NCBI GenBank assembly: GCA_964343265.1
Contig: CAYFIW010000001.1
Location: 1 to 64,000 of the forward strand
Reading direction: 5' to 3'
DNA: 64,000 nucleotides
Origin: CAYFIW01 sp964343265
GTDB lineage: Bacteria; Chloroflexota; Dehalococcoidia; Lucifugimonadales; UBA826
The notes under the pieces are model-generated. The model ran no database searches and was not told where the DNA came from. It saw only the letters and a program-made list of their open reading frames with translations. Numbering within the stretch: the stretch's first letter is position 1; each line of letters opens with the position of its first letter. A program made the translations under genes and the position numbers. This document shows positions 26,918-35,400 of this stretch, one piece after another.

Positions 26918-29176
26918 TCAGTCACCTTTGTCAGTATTTCCAACTTGAGGTAAGAATGACTCGAAGCTACTGACCTTTCCTTTCTCCAATTCTTTTGCAT
27001 TTTCTAATGCCCCGGATATGACGTTAATTAGACCAGTTTCTGCTTGCCTATCCAGATCTCTTACCCTTTTTTCTATTTCCCCTAATTGAGAGGTCAGCTT
27101 TTCCTGCTCAGTATATAGATCATCCAAACTATTCCACTTATTTTCCAACTCAGCATCTAACTCTTTAGCCAGGGTTTCCAAAGGAGCCATTTTTTCAGCG
27201 AAGAGTTCATCTTTTTTGCCTTCAAGTTCATCGCGCTGCGATTCCATTTCTTTCTGAAAGGCCTCCTCCAGATTATCTCTTCTTCCATCCAATTCCCTGT
27301 ATCGATCTTCGAGACCCGAAAACATTGCCTCAATTTCTTCTTCTATTTTCTCTCTAATATCTTCATTCTGGTCTTCCAGATTGTTGCGGATATCCCTGTT
27401 CTCATCTTCAAACTCATCCCACATGTCCTGAGTGAGGTCTTCGACTTCACGTCTGCGTTGTTTTTCCCATGCCATCAGTTCATCCCGGATTTCTTCTCTT
27501 AAATCCTCACCTCTCCGTTCCATCTCCTCTCGTCTCTCATCAAGGTCATCCCATTTCGATTCAAGTTCCATACGTTCTTTGTTAAAAGACATCTCCTCTC
27601 TTCTTAACGGACGTTGTTCTAATTGGAGTGCCCTCTGTGCATCTTGTAAAGGGTCAATCAAGTTTTCGATTTCACGAATCTGTTTCCTTATACCTTTAGC
27701 GTCTTCCTCTTTGGATTTATGGAATGAATCACTTTCATCCCATAACTTTTTAATTTCTGCCTCTAGAAGGTCAATCTGTTTTTCAATATCTGCGACCCCA
27801 TCAGGTTGCGAGGACGACGACCCATACATGTCTTCATCTATCTTCGCCAACAGCGAATTTAAGTCATCTTCAGCATTTTTTTGCATATCTTTGAATTTTG
27901 CTTCTTCGGAAGCAATATCAACCGATCCGACATTAGAAATTGAAGCTTCAAGAATTTTTTTCCTGTCATCATGACTTTTCTTAAGATCCACAAGTATCGA
28001 TGAGTATTCAGAGCGTTTATCGGAAATTGTCATCACTTCAGAATCATCATCTCCTTTGCCCGCGGCTTTCAAGTCAGTAATCTTGCTATCTGCCTCTTCT
28101 ATAAGTTTCTTGTAATTATCGACATCTAATTGATACTGATCATTAAGTGATTCTAAGTCCACTGAAGCATCTGCTGAAGCAGCCGCAGCATCGGCTTTGT
28201 TGTATGCATCAGATCTCTGATTCTCGATGGCCCTCAATTGCTCTTCATACTGACCCCACGCTGCTTCTATTTTTTGATCATATTCTTGAAAATCTCTATC
28301 CTTCTTCTGATCAAAAGCATCCCACGCATCATTTACAGTCTCTCTTAAAGCATCAATTTGCTTATGTTTATCATCTATTAAGGTATCAAAATCTTTCGGT
28401 TCATCTCTCTCCCAAACATCTCTTTCTTGCTCCCAAAGTTCCTCACGCTGGTCTTCTAATGGATACCTCTGATCTTCTATATCCATTTGTTTTTCTTCTA
28501 TGTTCATCAATTTCTCACGAAGATCATTGCTACGCCTGTCTATGTCTTTCCGCTGATCTTCTAACAGGTTAAATTCGTCCTTCAAAGCTTTCGCTTCAGC
28601 CTTGAAATCATCGGGCCCATCTTCCGCTTCCTCCATCCGTTCTTGAATCTCATCATCAAGGGATCTCCATATAGCTTGAATTTCCTTATCTTTACTCTTC
28701 CGAGATTCTTCAAATTCAGCCTCAAATTTCCTCCAGAGATCTTTCTGCTTGTCCTCCACTTGAGTTTCAAACAGATCCTCAGCTTTATCCTCTATCTCCT
28801 TTCGCTCTTTTTCCAGGTTGTCATACTCAGCTTCTATTTCGTCTTCAAATTTGTCTCGTCCTTCCCCTTCTTTCATAAAAAGGACATCGAATTTATCTCG
28901 CATCTCATCTTCAAATTCATCCCCAAGTTCCCTGCCTTGATCGTAAAGATCCTCTCTTTGCGATTCGAGAGCTTCGATCTCCTTTTCTAAAGGCTCTATT
29001 GATTCTTGAAGCAACGCAATTTGGTCAATCAAGGGATCCAGTTCAGTGGTTTGTATCTCTAAAATTTGCTTTTTTATATCTAAAGCCGCCTGTGCTTCCT
29101 CCTCGTCCACTATTCCGCACCCTAAAAGGGCTATTGCAACCAAAGAAACAAGGGATACCATCATCTTTATGTTCAT
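26918..29176 (-). CDS. Long coiled-coil lipoprotein, unknown function
   Basis: 752 residues from ATG 29176, which gives the signal MMVSLVSLVAIALLGCG with lipobox; the frame extends 15 codons upstream. The rest is almost entirely charged heptad-like sequence rich in Glu, Asp, Lys, Arg and Gln, with repeated phrases such as LEDQREELWEQ, RREEMERRGEDLRE and RDELEGKKDELFAEK. A less charged stretch near residue 330-430 (DAAAASADASVDL, SNVGSVDIAS) breaks the rod. No catalytic motif. A lipid-anchored rod of this size could span or organise the cell envelope. Composition-driven matches to SMC or myosin would be meaningless. Confidence 0.75.
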   Translation of the reverse strand: MNIKMMVSLVSLVAIALLGCGIVDEEEAQAALDIKKQILEIQTTELDPLIDQIALLQESIEPLEKEIEALESQREDLYDQGRELGDEFEDEMRDKFDVLFMKEGEGRDKFEDEIEAEYDNLEKERKEIEDKAEDLFETQVEDKQKDLWRKFEAEFEESRKSKDKEIQAIWRSLDDEIQERMEEAEDGPDDFKAEAKALKDEFNLLEDQRKDIDRRSNDLREKLMNIEEKQMDIEDQRYPLEDQREELWEQERDVWERDEPKDFDTLIDDKHKQIDALRETVNDAWDAFDQKKDRDFQEYDQKIEAAWGQYEEQLRAIENQRSDAYNKADAAAASADASVDLESLNDQYQLDVDNYKKLIEEADSKITDLKAAGKGDDDSEVMTISDKRSEYSSILVDLKKSHDDRKKILEASISNVGSVDIASEEAKFKDMQKNAEDDLNSLLAKIDEDMYGSSSSQPDGVADIEKQIDLLEAEIKKLWDESDSFHKSKEEDAKGIRKQIREIENLIDPLQDAQRALQLEQRPLRREEMSFNKERMELESKWDDLDERREEMERRGEDLREEIRDELMAWEKQRRREVEDLTQDMWDEFEDENRDIRNNLEDQNEDIREKIEEEIEAMFSGLEDRYRELDGRRDNLEEAFQKEMESQRDELEGKKDELFAEKMAPLETLAKELDAELENKWNSLDDLYTEQEKLTSQLGEIEKRVRDLDRQAETGLINVISGALENAKELEKGKVSSFESFLPQVGNTDKGD

Positions 29177-29343
29177 AACGTTAGCTACCCATCCATTTCT
29201 TTTACTGATATTGTGACTCAAGGCAAAATAATATTTTCAGATACAACTCAATTATCTCACAATAAAATTCCCTTATGACAATAATTAGCGTTAAGTCACA
29301 TTTGATAACGGCGTTAATAGATCTAGCTAATTAGGAGAAGAAA

Positions 29344-30372
29344 ATGGCATTTGGCGGAAATGACTGGTTATCCCAAACTAAGGAAAAACCTATAAATCCT
29401 AATCTCCCTATATGTGATCCACACCATCATCTATGGGACTATCGTCAAGTACGAATTCCTTATCAACGATATCTTTTAGACGAACTTTTGGAAGATACAA
29501 ATTCGGGACATAACATCAGGTCAACTGTGTTTATAGAAGCTGAATCCATGCTAAAAGCTTCTGGGCCAGAGGAAATGAAACCTGTAGGAGAAGTCGAATT
29601 TGTTCAGGGCATATCCGCTATGTCAGCCAGTGGACTTTACGGAGACTCAAGAATTGCAGCCTCAATAATAGGATCGGCCGACTTGAACCTAGGAGAGGGC
29701 GTCAAACCTGTCTTAAACAGATTAAAAGAGGCAAGCCCAAACAGGTTCAGAGGAATAAGGCATAGGTTAACTTGGGATTCAAATTCAGAATTCGCTTCAT
29801 CCTCGTCAAAGGGTGGACCTGGCCAGATGAAAAATGAGCGATTTAGATTAGGAGCTCAAATTTTAGCGGATATGGATTTGAGCCTCGAAGGCTGGATGTA
29901 TCACCACCAACTTAAAGATCTTGCAGACTTTGCGAAATCTGTCCCCAATTTAACTATTATCCTGAACCATATCGGTGGCTTGTTAAGAACCGGGCCTTAT
30001 CTTGGTAAAGATGATCAGACCATATCAATTTGGAAAGAAGGTATAGCTGCTGTGTCTGAATGTCCAAATGTCGTGATTAAACTGGGAGGAATGGGAATGC
30101 CTATGATGGGGTTCGATTGGCATCTCAGGGACATACCGGTAGGATCGGAAGAACTCGCTCACGACATGGAACCATTTATCTCTTACTGTATTGATAAATT
30201 TGGCCCAACCCGGTGCATGTTCGAAAGTAATTTTCCAGTAGACAAAGTGTCATTTTCTTATCATGTGATGTACAACGCTTTTAAGAAAATATCGTCTGAT
30301 TTCGACGAATCGACGATAAATGCGCTTTTTCATGACACTGCGGTGAAAACTTACAAAGTGACAGTAGACTGA
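29344..30372 (+). CDS. Amidohydrolase-2 family metal-dependent hydrolase
   Basis: 342 residues of a TIM-barrel hydrolase. CDPHHHLWDY near residue 23 gives the HxH metal ligands; LNHIGG around residue 205 and FESNFPVDKVSF near residue 290 carry the later His and Asp-region residues typical of the family that includes 2-pyrone-4,6-dicarboxylate lactonase and L-rhamnono/L-fuconolactonase. Substrate unknown; aromatic or sugar lactone breakdown is plausible. GGAGAAG lies just before the ATG. Stands alone, followed by hairpins and the convergent RRM gene. Confidence 0.8.
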   Translation: MAFGGNDWLSQTKEKPINPNLPICDPHHHLWDYRQVRIPYQRYLLDELLEDTNSGHNIRSTVFIEAESMLKASGPEEMKPVGEVEFVQGISAMSASGLYGDSRIAASIIGSADLNLGEGVKPVLNRLKEASPNRFRGIRHRLTWDSNSEFASSSSKGGPGQMKNERFRLGAQILADMDLSLEGWMYHHQLKDLADFAKSVPNLTIILNHIGGLLRTGPYLGKDDQTISIWKEGIAAVSECPNVVIKLGGMGMPMMGFDWHLRDIPVGSEELAHDMEPFISYCIDKFGPTRCMFESNFPVDKVSFSYHVMYNAFKKISSDFDESTINALFHDTAVKTYKVTVD

Positions 30373-30456
30373 CAAAGAACCTCAAAGAGTTAATCTCATG
30401 ATAATTTTCAACGTCATAAAAAGCGAAGGCTGTTATTAGCCAGCTTAAATTGGATA

Positions 30457-30543
30457 AACACATGGCAAACAAAACTTACATAAGCTACTTGCCATGTGTT
30501 AAATGAGAGAGTCTCCTAGAGTAATCTAAGGAGACTAGGAGAC
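30457..30543. repeat. Tandem inverted repeats between converging genes
   Basis: AACACATGGCAA (30457-30468) pairs perfectly with TTGCCATGTGTT (30489-30500) over a 20-base loop. Next, GTCTCCT(AG) at 30511-30519 can pair either with AGGAGAC (30529-30535) or, for nine bases, with CTAGGAGAC (30535-30543), so two exclusive stems exist. The T-runs are weak. They sit just beyond the stop of the RRM gene (minus strand) and likely end or stabilise its mRNA. Confidence 0.55.
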
Positions 30544-30547
30544 GGAT

Positions 30548-30799
30548 TTATCTGGGTTCTCGGGGCCTAGCCTCGTTAACCCTAATGTCACGTCCCATGA
30601 AGTCATTGCTATCTAAAGCGCTAATTGCTTCTTTGGCCTGATCATCATCAGTCATCTCGACAAAGCCGAAACCTTTCGACCTGCCTGTATCTCTATCGGT
30701 AATCACTCGTACTGCAGTAACCTCACCGTACCGTGCGAAAAGGTCCCTGAGATCGTCCTCAGAAGTACTGTACGAAATATTCCCAACATATATATTCAC
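30548..30799 (-). CDS. RNA-binding protein with a single RRM domain
   Basis: 83 residues, all of them one RRM. RNP2 is IYVGNI (residues 3-8) and RNP1 is KGFGFVEM (about 42-49), with the aromatic side chains used to stack on RNA. The short basic tail ARPREPR ends the protein. Such glycine-poor single-RRM proteins occur in cyanobacteria and Chloroflexota and are often cold-responsive; that regulation is not shown here. The start is GTG with GGAAG six bases upstream. Confidence 0.92.
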   Translation of the reverse strand: MNIYVGNISYSTSEDDLRDLFARYGEVTAVRVITDRDTGRSKGFGFVEMTDDDQAKEAISALDSNDFMGRDIRVNEARPREPR

Positions 30800-31005
30800 G
30801 CGATTCTTCCACTCCGAAACTAAACGGTCACCCTATAGGAGCAACCTGCTGATTTAAAGACGCGAATTCTACCACATTTGGCAAATCGCCTTATAAAAGA
30901 TACCTCAATATAGTTCGTTTAGCCATACCTCCCCAAATATATAAAGCTAAATTCCTCCCCTTGGGGTACTATAAAACGACTAATTTTCAGGTGCAGCAGA
31001 GACAA

Positions 31006-31869
31006 ATGTACGATCCAAATGACTTATTCGACATAACTTCCTCCGATACCACTTATCTAGAAATAGGTTCAGGTTCTGATAAAAGATCTTTCCGTGCGAC
31101 GATCTATCGTCCTAACATTAAATCTAAAGAGAGAGCTTTCCCTGCTTTCATAGATGTTCATGGCGGTGCCTGGCAAGGAGGCTCGCGCAGCGACGGAGAA
31201 TATATAGACAGATCGTTGGCAGCAAGTGGTATGGTCGTTGCCGCGGTAGACTTTAGAGTAGCTCCCCAAGATCCATACCCAAGACAAGTACAGGATGTTA
31301 ATTATGCGGTTAGGTGGTGGAAAACAGAATGCTTTAATTACGCAGGAGATCCCTCAATTTTTGGAGGAATGGGAATATCGAGTGGGGGCCATACCCTAAT
31401 GCTAAATTCATTAAAACCTCACGACCCTGCCTACACCAAACATACGTCGGAGAAATTATCTGGAACTGATTCAACACTCAACTATGTTATAGGCGTGTCA
31501 GCTGTTTTAGACTCATATGAACGCTACATTTACGCCAAGGGAGCAGCTATTGAGAATTTGATCCGAGGCACTGAAACATATTTTATTACCGAAGAAAATA
31601 TGCAATTAGCAAACCCTCAAACCGTGTTGGACTCCAAATCCCATCAGCATCTGCCTTCATGCCTACTAATTCATGGCACTGTGGATGGAAACGTACCAAA
31701 TGAAATACCAAATAGGTTCTCTAAAACCTATGCTGATTTAGGAGGTGACATAGACCTAAGACTATTTGAAAATATGCCGCACAGCTTTGTTAGAACTCCG
31801 CAACCAGAATCTCACGCCGCAATTCAAATGATGAAAGAGTTTATTGCAACTCAGGTTAACTCCAGATAA
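31006..31869 (+). CDS. Alpha/beta hydrolase, HSL/carboxylesterase family
   Basis: 287 residues from ATG 31006. The frame continues 15 codons upstream to a TTG at 30961 and includes a GTG at 30991; none has a clear ribosome site. DVHGGAWQGG is the HGG oxyanion-hole motif, GMGISSGGHTLML the nucleophile elbow (G-x-S-x-G), LIHGTVDGNVP carries the acid, and ENMPHSFVR the catalytic His. It should hydrolyse carboxylic esters; substrate unknown. No signal peptide. It converges on the enolase-family gene over a gap holding a small hairpin. Confidence 0.82.
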   Translation: MYDPNDLFDITSSDTTYLEIGSGSDKRSFRATIYRPNIKSKERAFPAFIDVHGGAWQGGSRSDGEYIDRSLAASGMVVAAVDFRVAPQDPYPRQVQDVNYAVRWWKTECFNYAGDPSIFGGMGISSGGHTLMLNSLKPHDPAYTKHTSEKLSGTDSTLNYVIGVSAVLDSYERYIYAKGAAIENLIRGTETYFITEENMQLANPQTVLDSKSHQHLPSCLLIHGTVDGNVPNEIPNRFSKTYADLGGDIDLRLFENMPHSFVRTPQPESHAAIQMMKEFIATQVNSR

Positions 31870-31876
31870 CGCCAGA

Positions 31877-31892
31877 CTTTCAACGATGAAAG
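31877..31892. terminator. Small hairpin between convergent genes
   Basis: CTTTCA-ACGA-TGAAAG is a 6-bp stem with a tetraloop, followed on the plus strand by CTTATTTC. Weak but well placed between stop codons at 31869 and 31899. Confidence 0.35.
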
Positions 31893-31898
31893 CTTATT

Positions 31899-33110
31899 TC
31901 ATATCACCTTATATCCATGTGACATCACTGACATTACCTTATTCTCATCCCAGGGATGTGCCCTCGCAATATCTTCATTAATTTCAGTTCCCCAACCAGG
32001 AGCTGACGGTACCGTCATATAGCCGTCAACTATTTCAGGAACGCTAGTTGTTAATTCATCTTTCCAAGGAACATCATCAATATCTATTTCCATGATTCTT
32101 ACATTGGGCAAGGATGCACACAAAGATGCACTCACAAAACTGGACAGGTGACTATAGTAATTGTGTGGAGCTACGTTATGTTGAAATACTTCAGCTAAAT
32201 CACCAATCTTCTTAGATTGACTAAACCCATTCCAAGGAACGTCTATCATAAATATGTCAGCAACATGTTCCTCAAAATAAGGCAGATACTGATCCATGTA
32301 GAAAAGATTTTCACCTGTGCAAATTTTGGTGGATGTAGAGTCTTTAATTTGACGTAAACTTGATGGATCATACATGTCAATTTCAAGCCACAACATATCG
32401 AATTGTTCTAAAACTTTAGCAATCCTCAAACATCCTTCGGTTTTAAAGTGAAAATTCAGATCCAGATTGATGTCTATGTCATCCCCCACGGCATCTCTAA
32501 ACGTCCCAATTAGAGTTTCTATATGCGGAATAAGCCACTTGGGTGCTATTTGATCAGTCGTACCAGCTCCACCAAATGAACCGCCGCCGAATGTAGCTCC
32601 TTCACCCGGAAGTAAAACATTAGTCTTCAAAGCAGTGAAGCCCCTCTCTTTTACTTCCTTCCCCAGAGCAGTTACATCCGCCCATGAATTAATGGGTGGA
32701 GTCCCCAAAATGTCCGAATGGCGGATCCTGCTGGACCCACAATGAGACCAATAAACCCTAACCTTATCTCTTGTCGGACCTCCGAATAGTTCAGCAACTG
32801 ATATACCAAGAGCTTTTGCTTTGATATCAATAAAAGCACAATCCAGTCCAGCTAGTGCTTTAGCCGCAACTCCCCATCTACTCTGACGTGTATTGATTAA
32901 CATTTCTGTAAACCGCATTTCGAATGCCCTCGGATCCTTGCCTATTAGCACGGGCTTTAGATCTCTTATAACTCCATCTATCCCATTAGGTAATTTTCCG
33001 TCACTACATTCTCCCCACCCATAAATTCCTTCATCCGTTTCAACCTTCACAAACATCCAAGGTCTCCAACCGGCATCTACGATAAATGTTTTTATGTCAG
33101 TTATCTTCAA
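31899..33110 (-). CDS. Enolase superfamily, mandelate racemase / muconate lactonizing group
   Basis: 403 residues. The N-terminal capping domain is MKITDIKTFIVDAG with GWGECSDG; the barrel has LKTN at the strand 2 lysine position, NLDLNFHF and WLEIDMYD for the first two metal ligands, ICTGEN for the third, and APHNYYSHLS near the C-terminal His. This fits sugar-acid dehydratases or racemases of the galactonate/mannonate type. Substrate cannot be assigned. The start is TTG with GGGGGA just upstream. Paralogues of this superfamily are abundant in SAR202 genomes according to published surveys. Confidence 0.85.
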   Translation of the reverse strand: MKITDIKTFIVDAGWRPWMFVKVETDEGIYGWGECSDGKLPNGIDGVIRDLKPVLIGKDPRAFEMRFTEMLINTRQSRWGVAAKALAGLDCAFIDIKAKALGISVAELFGGPTRDKVRVYWSHCGSSRIRHSDILGTPPINSWADVTALGKEVKERGFTALKTNVLLPGEGATFGGGSFGGAGTTDQIAPKWLIPHIETLIGTFRDAVGDDIDINLDLNFHFKTEGCLRIAKVLEQFDMLWLEIDMYDPSSLRQIKDSTSTKICTGENLFYMDQYLPYFEEHVADIFMIDVPWNGFSQSKKIGDLAEVFQHNVAPHNYYSHLSSFVSASLCASLPNVRIMEIDIDDVPWKDELTTSVPEIVDGYMTVPSAPGWGTEINEDIARAHPWDENKVMSVMSHGYKVI

Positions 33111-33153
33111 TTTGTCCCCCTATCGAAATACACCAAAAAAATAATGACGCATT

Positions 33154-34191
33154 TTAAAGCCACTCGGACCATAACCCATGTGCATCGCTGTATCCCATTA
33201 AAATTTGGTATGTTTTTCCGGACTTTGCTACGGTGAGTCGAATCTCGGCTGGTATGCTTAAACCACCAACGGAAATTCTATATATATCCCTTTGCTTACT
33301 ACCAGCAAGAATAATTCGATCTAACTCAGCACGATCATCTATCGAAAATTGATTCATTACATGGGTATCAAATAAGAAAACATTAGACTGGGGCGGAATA
33401 TCATTTAACAACATAGGAAGTAATGAGATGGCATTACCTTTCTTGAGTTCGTATAAATTACTATTTAGTGCATAATCCACCGCACTCAGTAAAACTTTTT
33501 CTTCCTCAATACGTTCTGGCCACACAAGAGAACGCAACCACAACAGGTCTTTTGGGTCTGATAAATTTATTGGATTTAAATCTATCCCAGTTCTGCTAGC
33601 CACTTGATATGTATGGGATCTTCCAGCCAGTGGACTTTCTCCTTTAAAGGTGCTTTTAATATGTACCGGAGACAAAGGATTACCATGGGTCTCATCAGAG
33701 TAATCGTAGTAATAATGATCCCAAAGTAAATTTAAACCTGCGCTAGCCCCAATTTCCACAACATGAAAATTCACAATATTGAATCTTTCGCACATTTTTG
33801 AAAAAGCGGGCATTAGGTACGAACATCTAGCAGGAACATTGGTTTGAACAAGTTTTTCGCTCATGGTTTGTCTGATCAAACCCACATTGTCTAGGCAAAA
33901 AGAGTGCAATTGTCTATAGGCATACTCATAATCAACAGGCTGACCATTTTGAATTTTTTTATATATATCTCCGAGCGAATGTGTTAATCCACTAAGCAGA
34001 TGAAATCTTATGGCACCAAAAAAAAGATTCGGCACAGGTTGGCCCTTCTCTACTACAGAACAAATCGATTTAAGCTCTCCATCTGCAGCAACACGCTCTG
34101 AAAAATACTGGTACATCGGTGCAAACAAGATTTCGCACTCATCGGCAAAATCTACAAATTTATCACGTAATAAATCTGTGTTTGATGGCAT
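33154..34191 (-). CDS. DUF2332 family protein
   Basis: 345 residues. The family marks are GQPVPNLFFGAIRFHLLSG near residue 48, VQTNVPARCSYLMPAF near residue 115 and VVEIGASAGLNLLWDHYYY near residue 145. EIGASAGLNLLWD looks like a degenerate SAM-binding glycine loop, so a methyltransferase-like fold is plausible, but the role of DUF2332 proteins is not known to me. The aldo/keto reductase gene ends five bases upstream on the same strand, so both are on one transcript. Confidence 0.78.
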   Translation of the reverse strand: MPSNTDLLRDKFVDFADECEILFAPMYQYFSERVAADGELKSICSVVEKGQPVPNLFFGAIRFHLLSGLTHSLGDIYKKIQNGQPVDYEYAYRQLHSFCLDNVGLIRQTMSEKLVQTNVPARCSYLMPAFSKMCERFNIVNFHVVEIGASAGLNLLWDHYYYDYSDETHGNPLSPVHIKSTFKGESPLAGRSHTYQVASRTGIDLNPINLSDPKDLLWLRSLVWPERIEEEKVLLSAVDYALNSNLYELKKGNAISLLPMLLNDIPPQSNVFLFDTHVMNQFSIDDRAELDRIILAGSKQRDIYRISVGGLSIPAEIRLTVAKSGKTYQILMGYSDAHGLWSEWL

Positions 34192-34196
34192 ATATT

Positions 34197-35189
34197 CTAA
34201 GAAAAGATCTCTTTTCGCGCCGTAGCTATTTTTCCCAAAACCTCTTCCTCTAGAGGGCCTTTCTCTACGGCATTAACCGCATGTTCTAAATGATTTAAAT
34301 TAGACAGCCCTATTAAAGCGGTGTGTACTTTCTCATTAGTTACTGCAAACCGAATAGCTGCTTCGGACAAGCTCTCGACATATCCTTCATCAACCAGAAA
34401 AGAGTAGTTAAGAGATTGGGATACATCATCTTTCATTGACTTCCCGGTCGATATAGGAGCCACCTCCTGCGCGGAAATAGGATGTCGTTCAGATGAACCG
34501 GTAAGTGCGCCTCCAGCGAGTATACGAATTGCTACAGTTCCAATTCCGGTCAAGTTACACTTATCAATCACCGAATCATAGTCTTGGTAGGGAAATTGCG
34601 GGCTTACAGGCTCTCCAGCCGAAGGATTCAGTAGATTGTAGCAAGTATGTATGCCAGCTGGGCTGAACTGTTTGATAGTGTCTGTTACAGAAGCCGTAGA
34701 TCCTAACCCATTAAAACCCCAGTATCTAATTTTGCCTTCAAAAACAGCCTTCTCAAAAGCGATCACAACATCTTCCATGTCTGATTGATTAAGATCCTCG
34801 CTATTCTCTAATGAGTCATCTGTAATCCGATTGTGGGTATAAACAATATCCACGGATTCGGCACCAAGCCTCTTAAGACTATTGTTTATTTGTTCTGACA
34901 CCTCATTTTGTATAGAACCCGAGTGTTCTTTGTTTAACTTAACTTTGGTTCCTATAATTACATTAGGACTACCTAATTCACGTAAAAGCGCGCCCAAATG
35001 AATTTCAGAAAGACCGTCACCATAAGCTCGAGCCGTGTCGAAATAATTCATCCCCGCATCTAGAGCAAATTCAACAGTTTTTAACATTTCTTTATGTTCT
35101 CCACGAACCATCAACCCGCCAACAGCACCACACCCAAATCCCAAAACAGAAATATCAAGGTCAGTTTTTCCAAATTTCCTATATTCCAA
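34197..35189 (-). CDS. Aldo/keto reductase
   Basis: 330 residues, NADP-dependent carbonyl reductase fold. MEYRKFGKTDLDISVLGFG is the usual start, NYFDTARAYGDGLSE carries the Asp and Tyr of the catalytic tetrad, the strand with IIGTKVKL carries the Lys, and VDIVYTHNR the His. The closest-looking group is the L-galactose / D-threo-aldose dehydrogenase type, but the substrate is uncertain. TTG start with GGAGAG six bases upstream. Followed by the DUF2332 and enolase-family genes, perhaps a small catabolic operon. Confidence 0.87.
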   Translation of the reverse strand: MEYRKFGKTDLDISVLGFGCGAVGGLMVRGEHKEMLKTVEFALDAGMNYFDTARAYGDGLSEIHLGALLRELGSPNVIIGTKVKLNKEHSGSIQNEVSEQINNSLKRLGAESVDIVYTHNRITDDSLENSEDLNQSDMEDVVIAFEKAVFEGKIRYWGFNGLGSTASVTDTIKQFSPAGIHTCYNLLNPSAGEPVSPQFPYQDYDSVIDKCNLTGIGTVAIRILAGGALTGSSERHPISAQEVAPISTGKSMKDDVSQSLNYSFLVDEGYVESLSEAAIRFAVTNEKVHTALIGLSNLNHLEHAVNAVEKGPLEEEVLGKIATARKEIFS

Positions 35190-35280
35190 TTTCTACTCTC
35201 CATACGGTACATCTAACAAGCCTAAAAATGATTTATCCCAGTATAAAATTCTTATAAAACATTCTTGTAACAATTTCTAT

Positions 35281-35312
35281 GCTGACAGAAGATAAGAATA
35301 TATCTTCTCAGC
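35281..35312. other. Stem-loop upstream of the acyltransferase gene
   Basis: GCTGA-(CA)-GAAGAT (35281-35293) pairs with ATCTTCTCAGC (35302-35312) over an AT-rich 8-base loop, an 11-bp stem with a 2-base bulge. It lies in the 211-base gap between divergent genes, about 90 bases before the plus-strand start. Confidence 0.4.
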
Positions 35313-35400
35313 GAAAAGTTTCTCAACAGTGAAACCAAAAGTAAACCTGCCCAATTAATAGAAGTAAGTTAATCACACTAACTAGTTGGAAGGTATCAAT

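Noticed and set aside
27432..27974. 180-aa plus-strand ORF
   Set aside because: Antisense shadow of the coiled-coil gene; Ser/Arg/Phe-rich sequence arises from complement of Glu/Asp/Lys codons.
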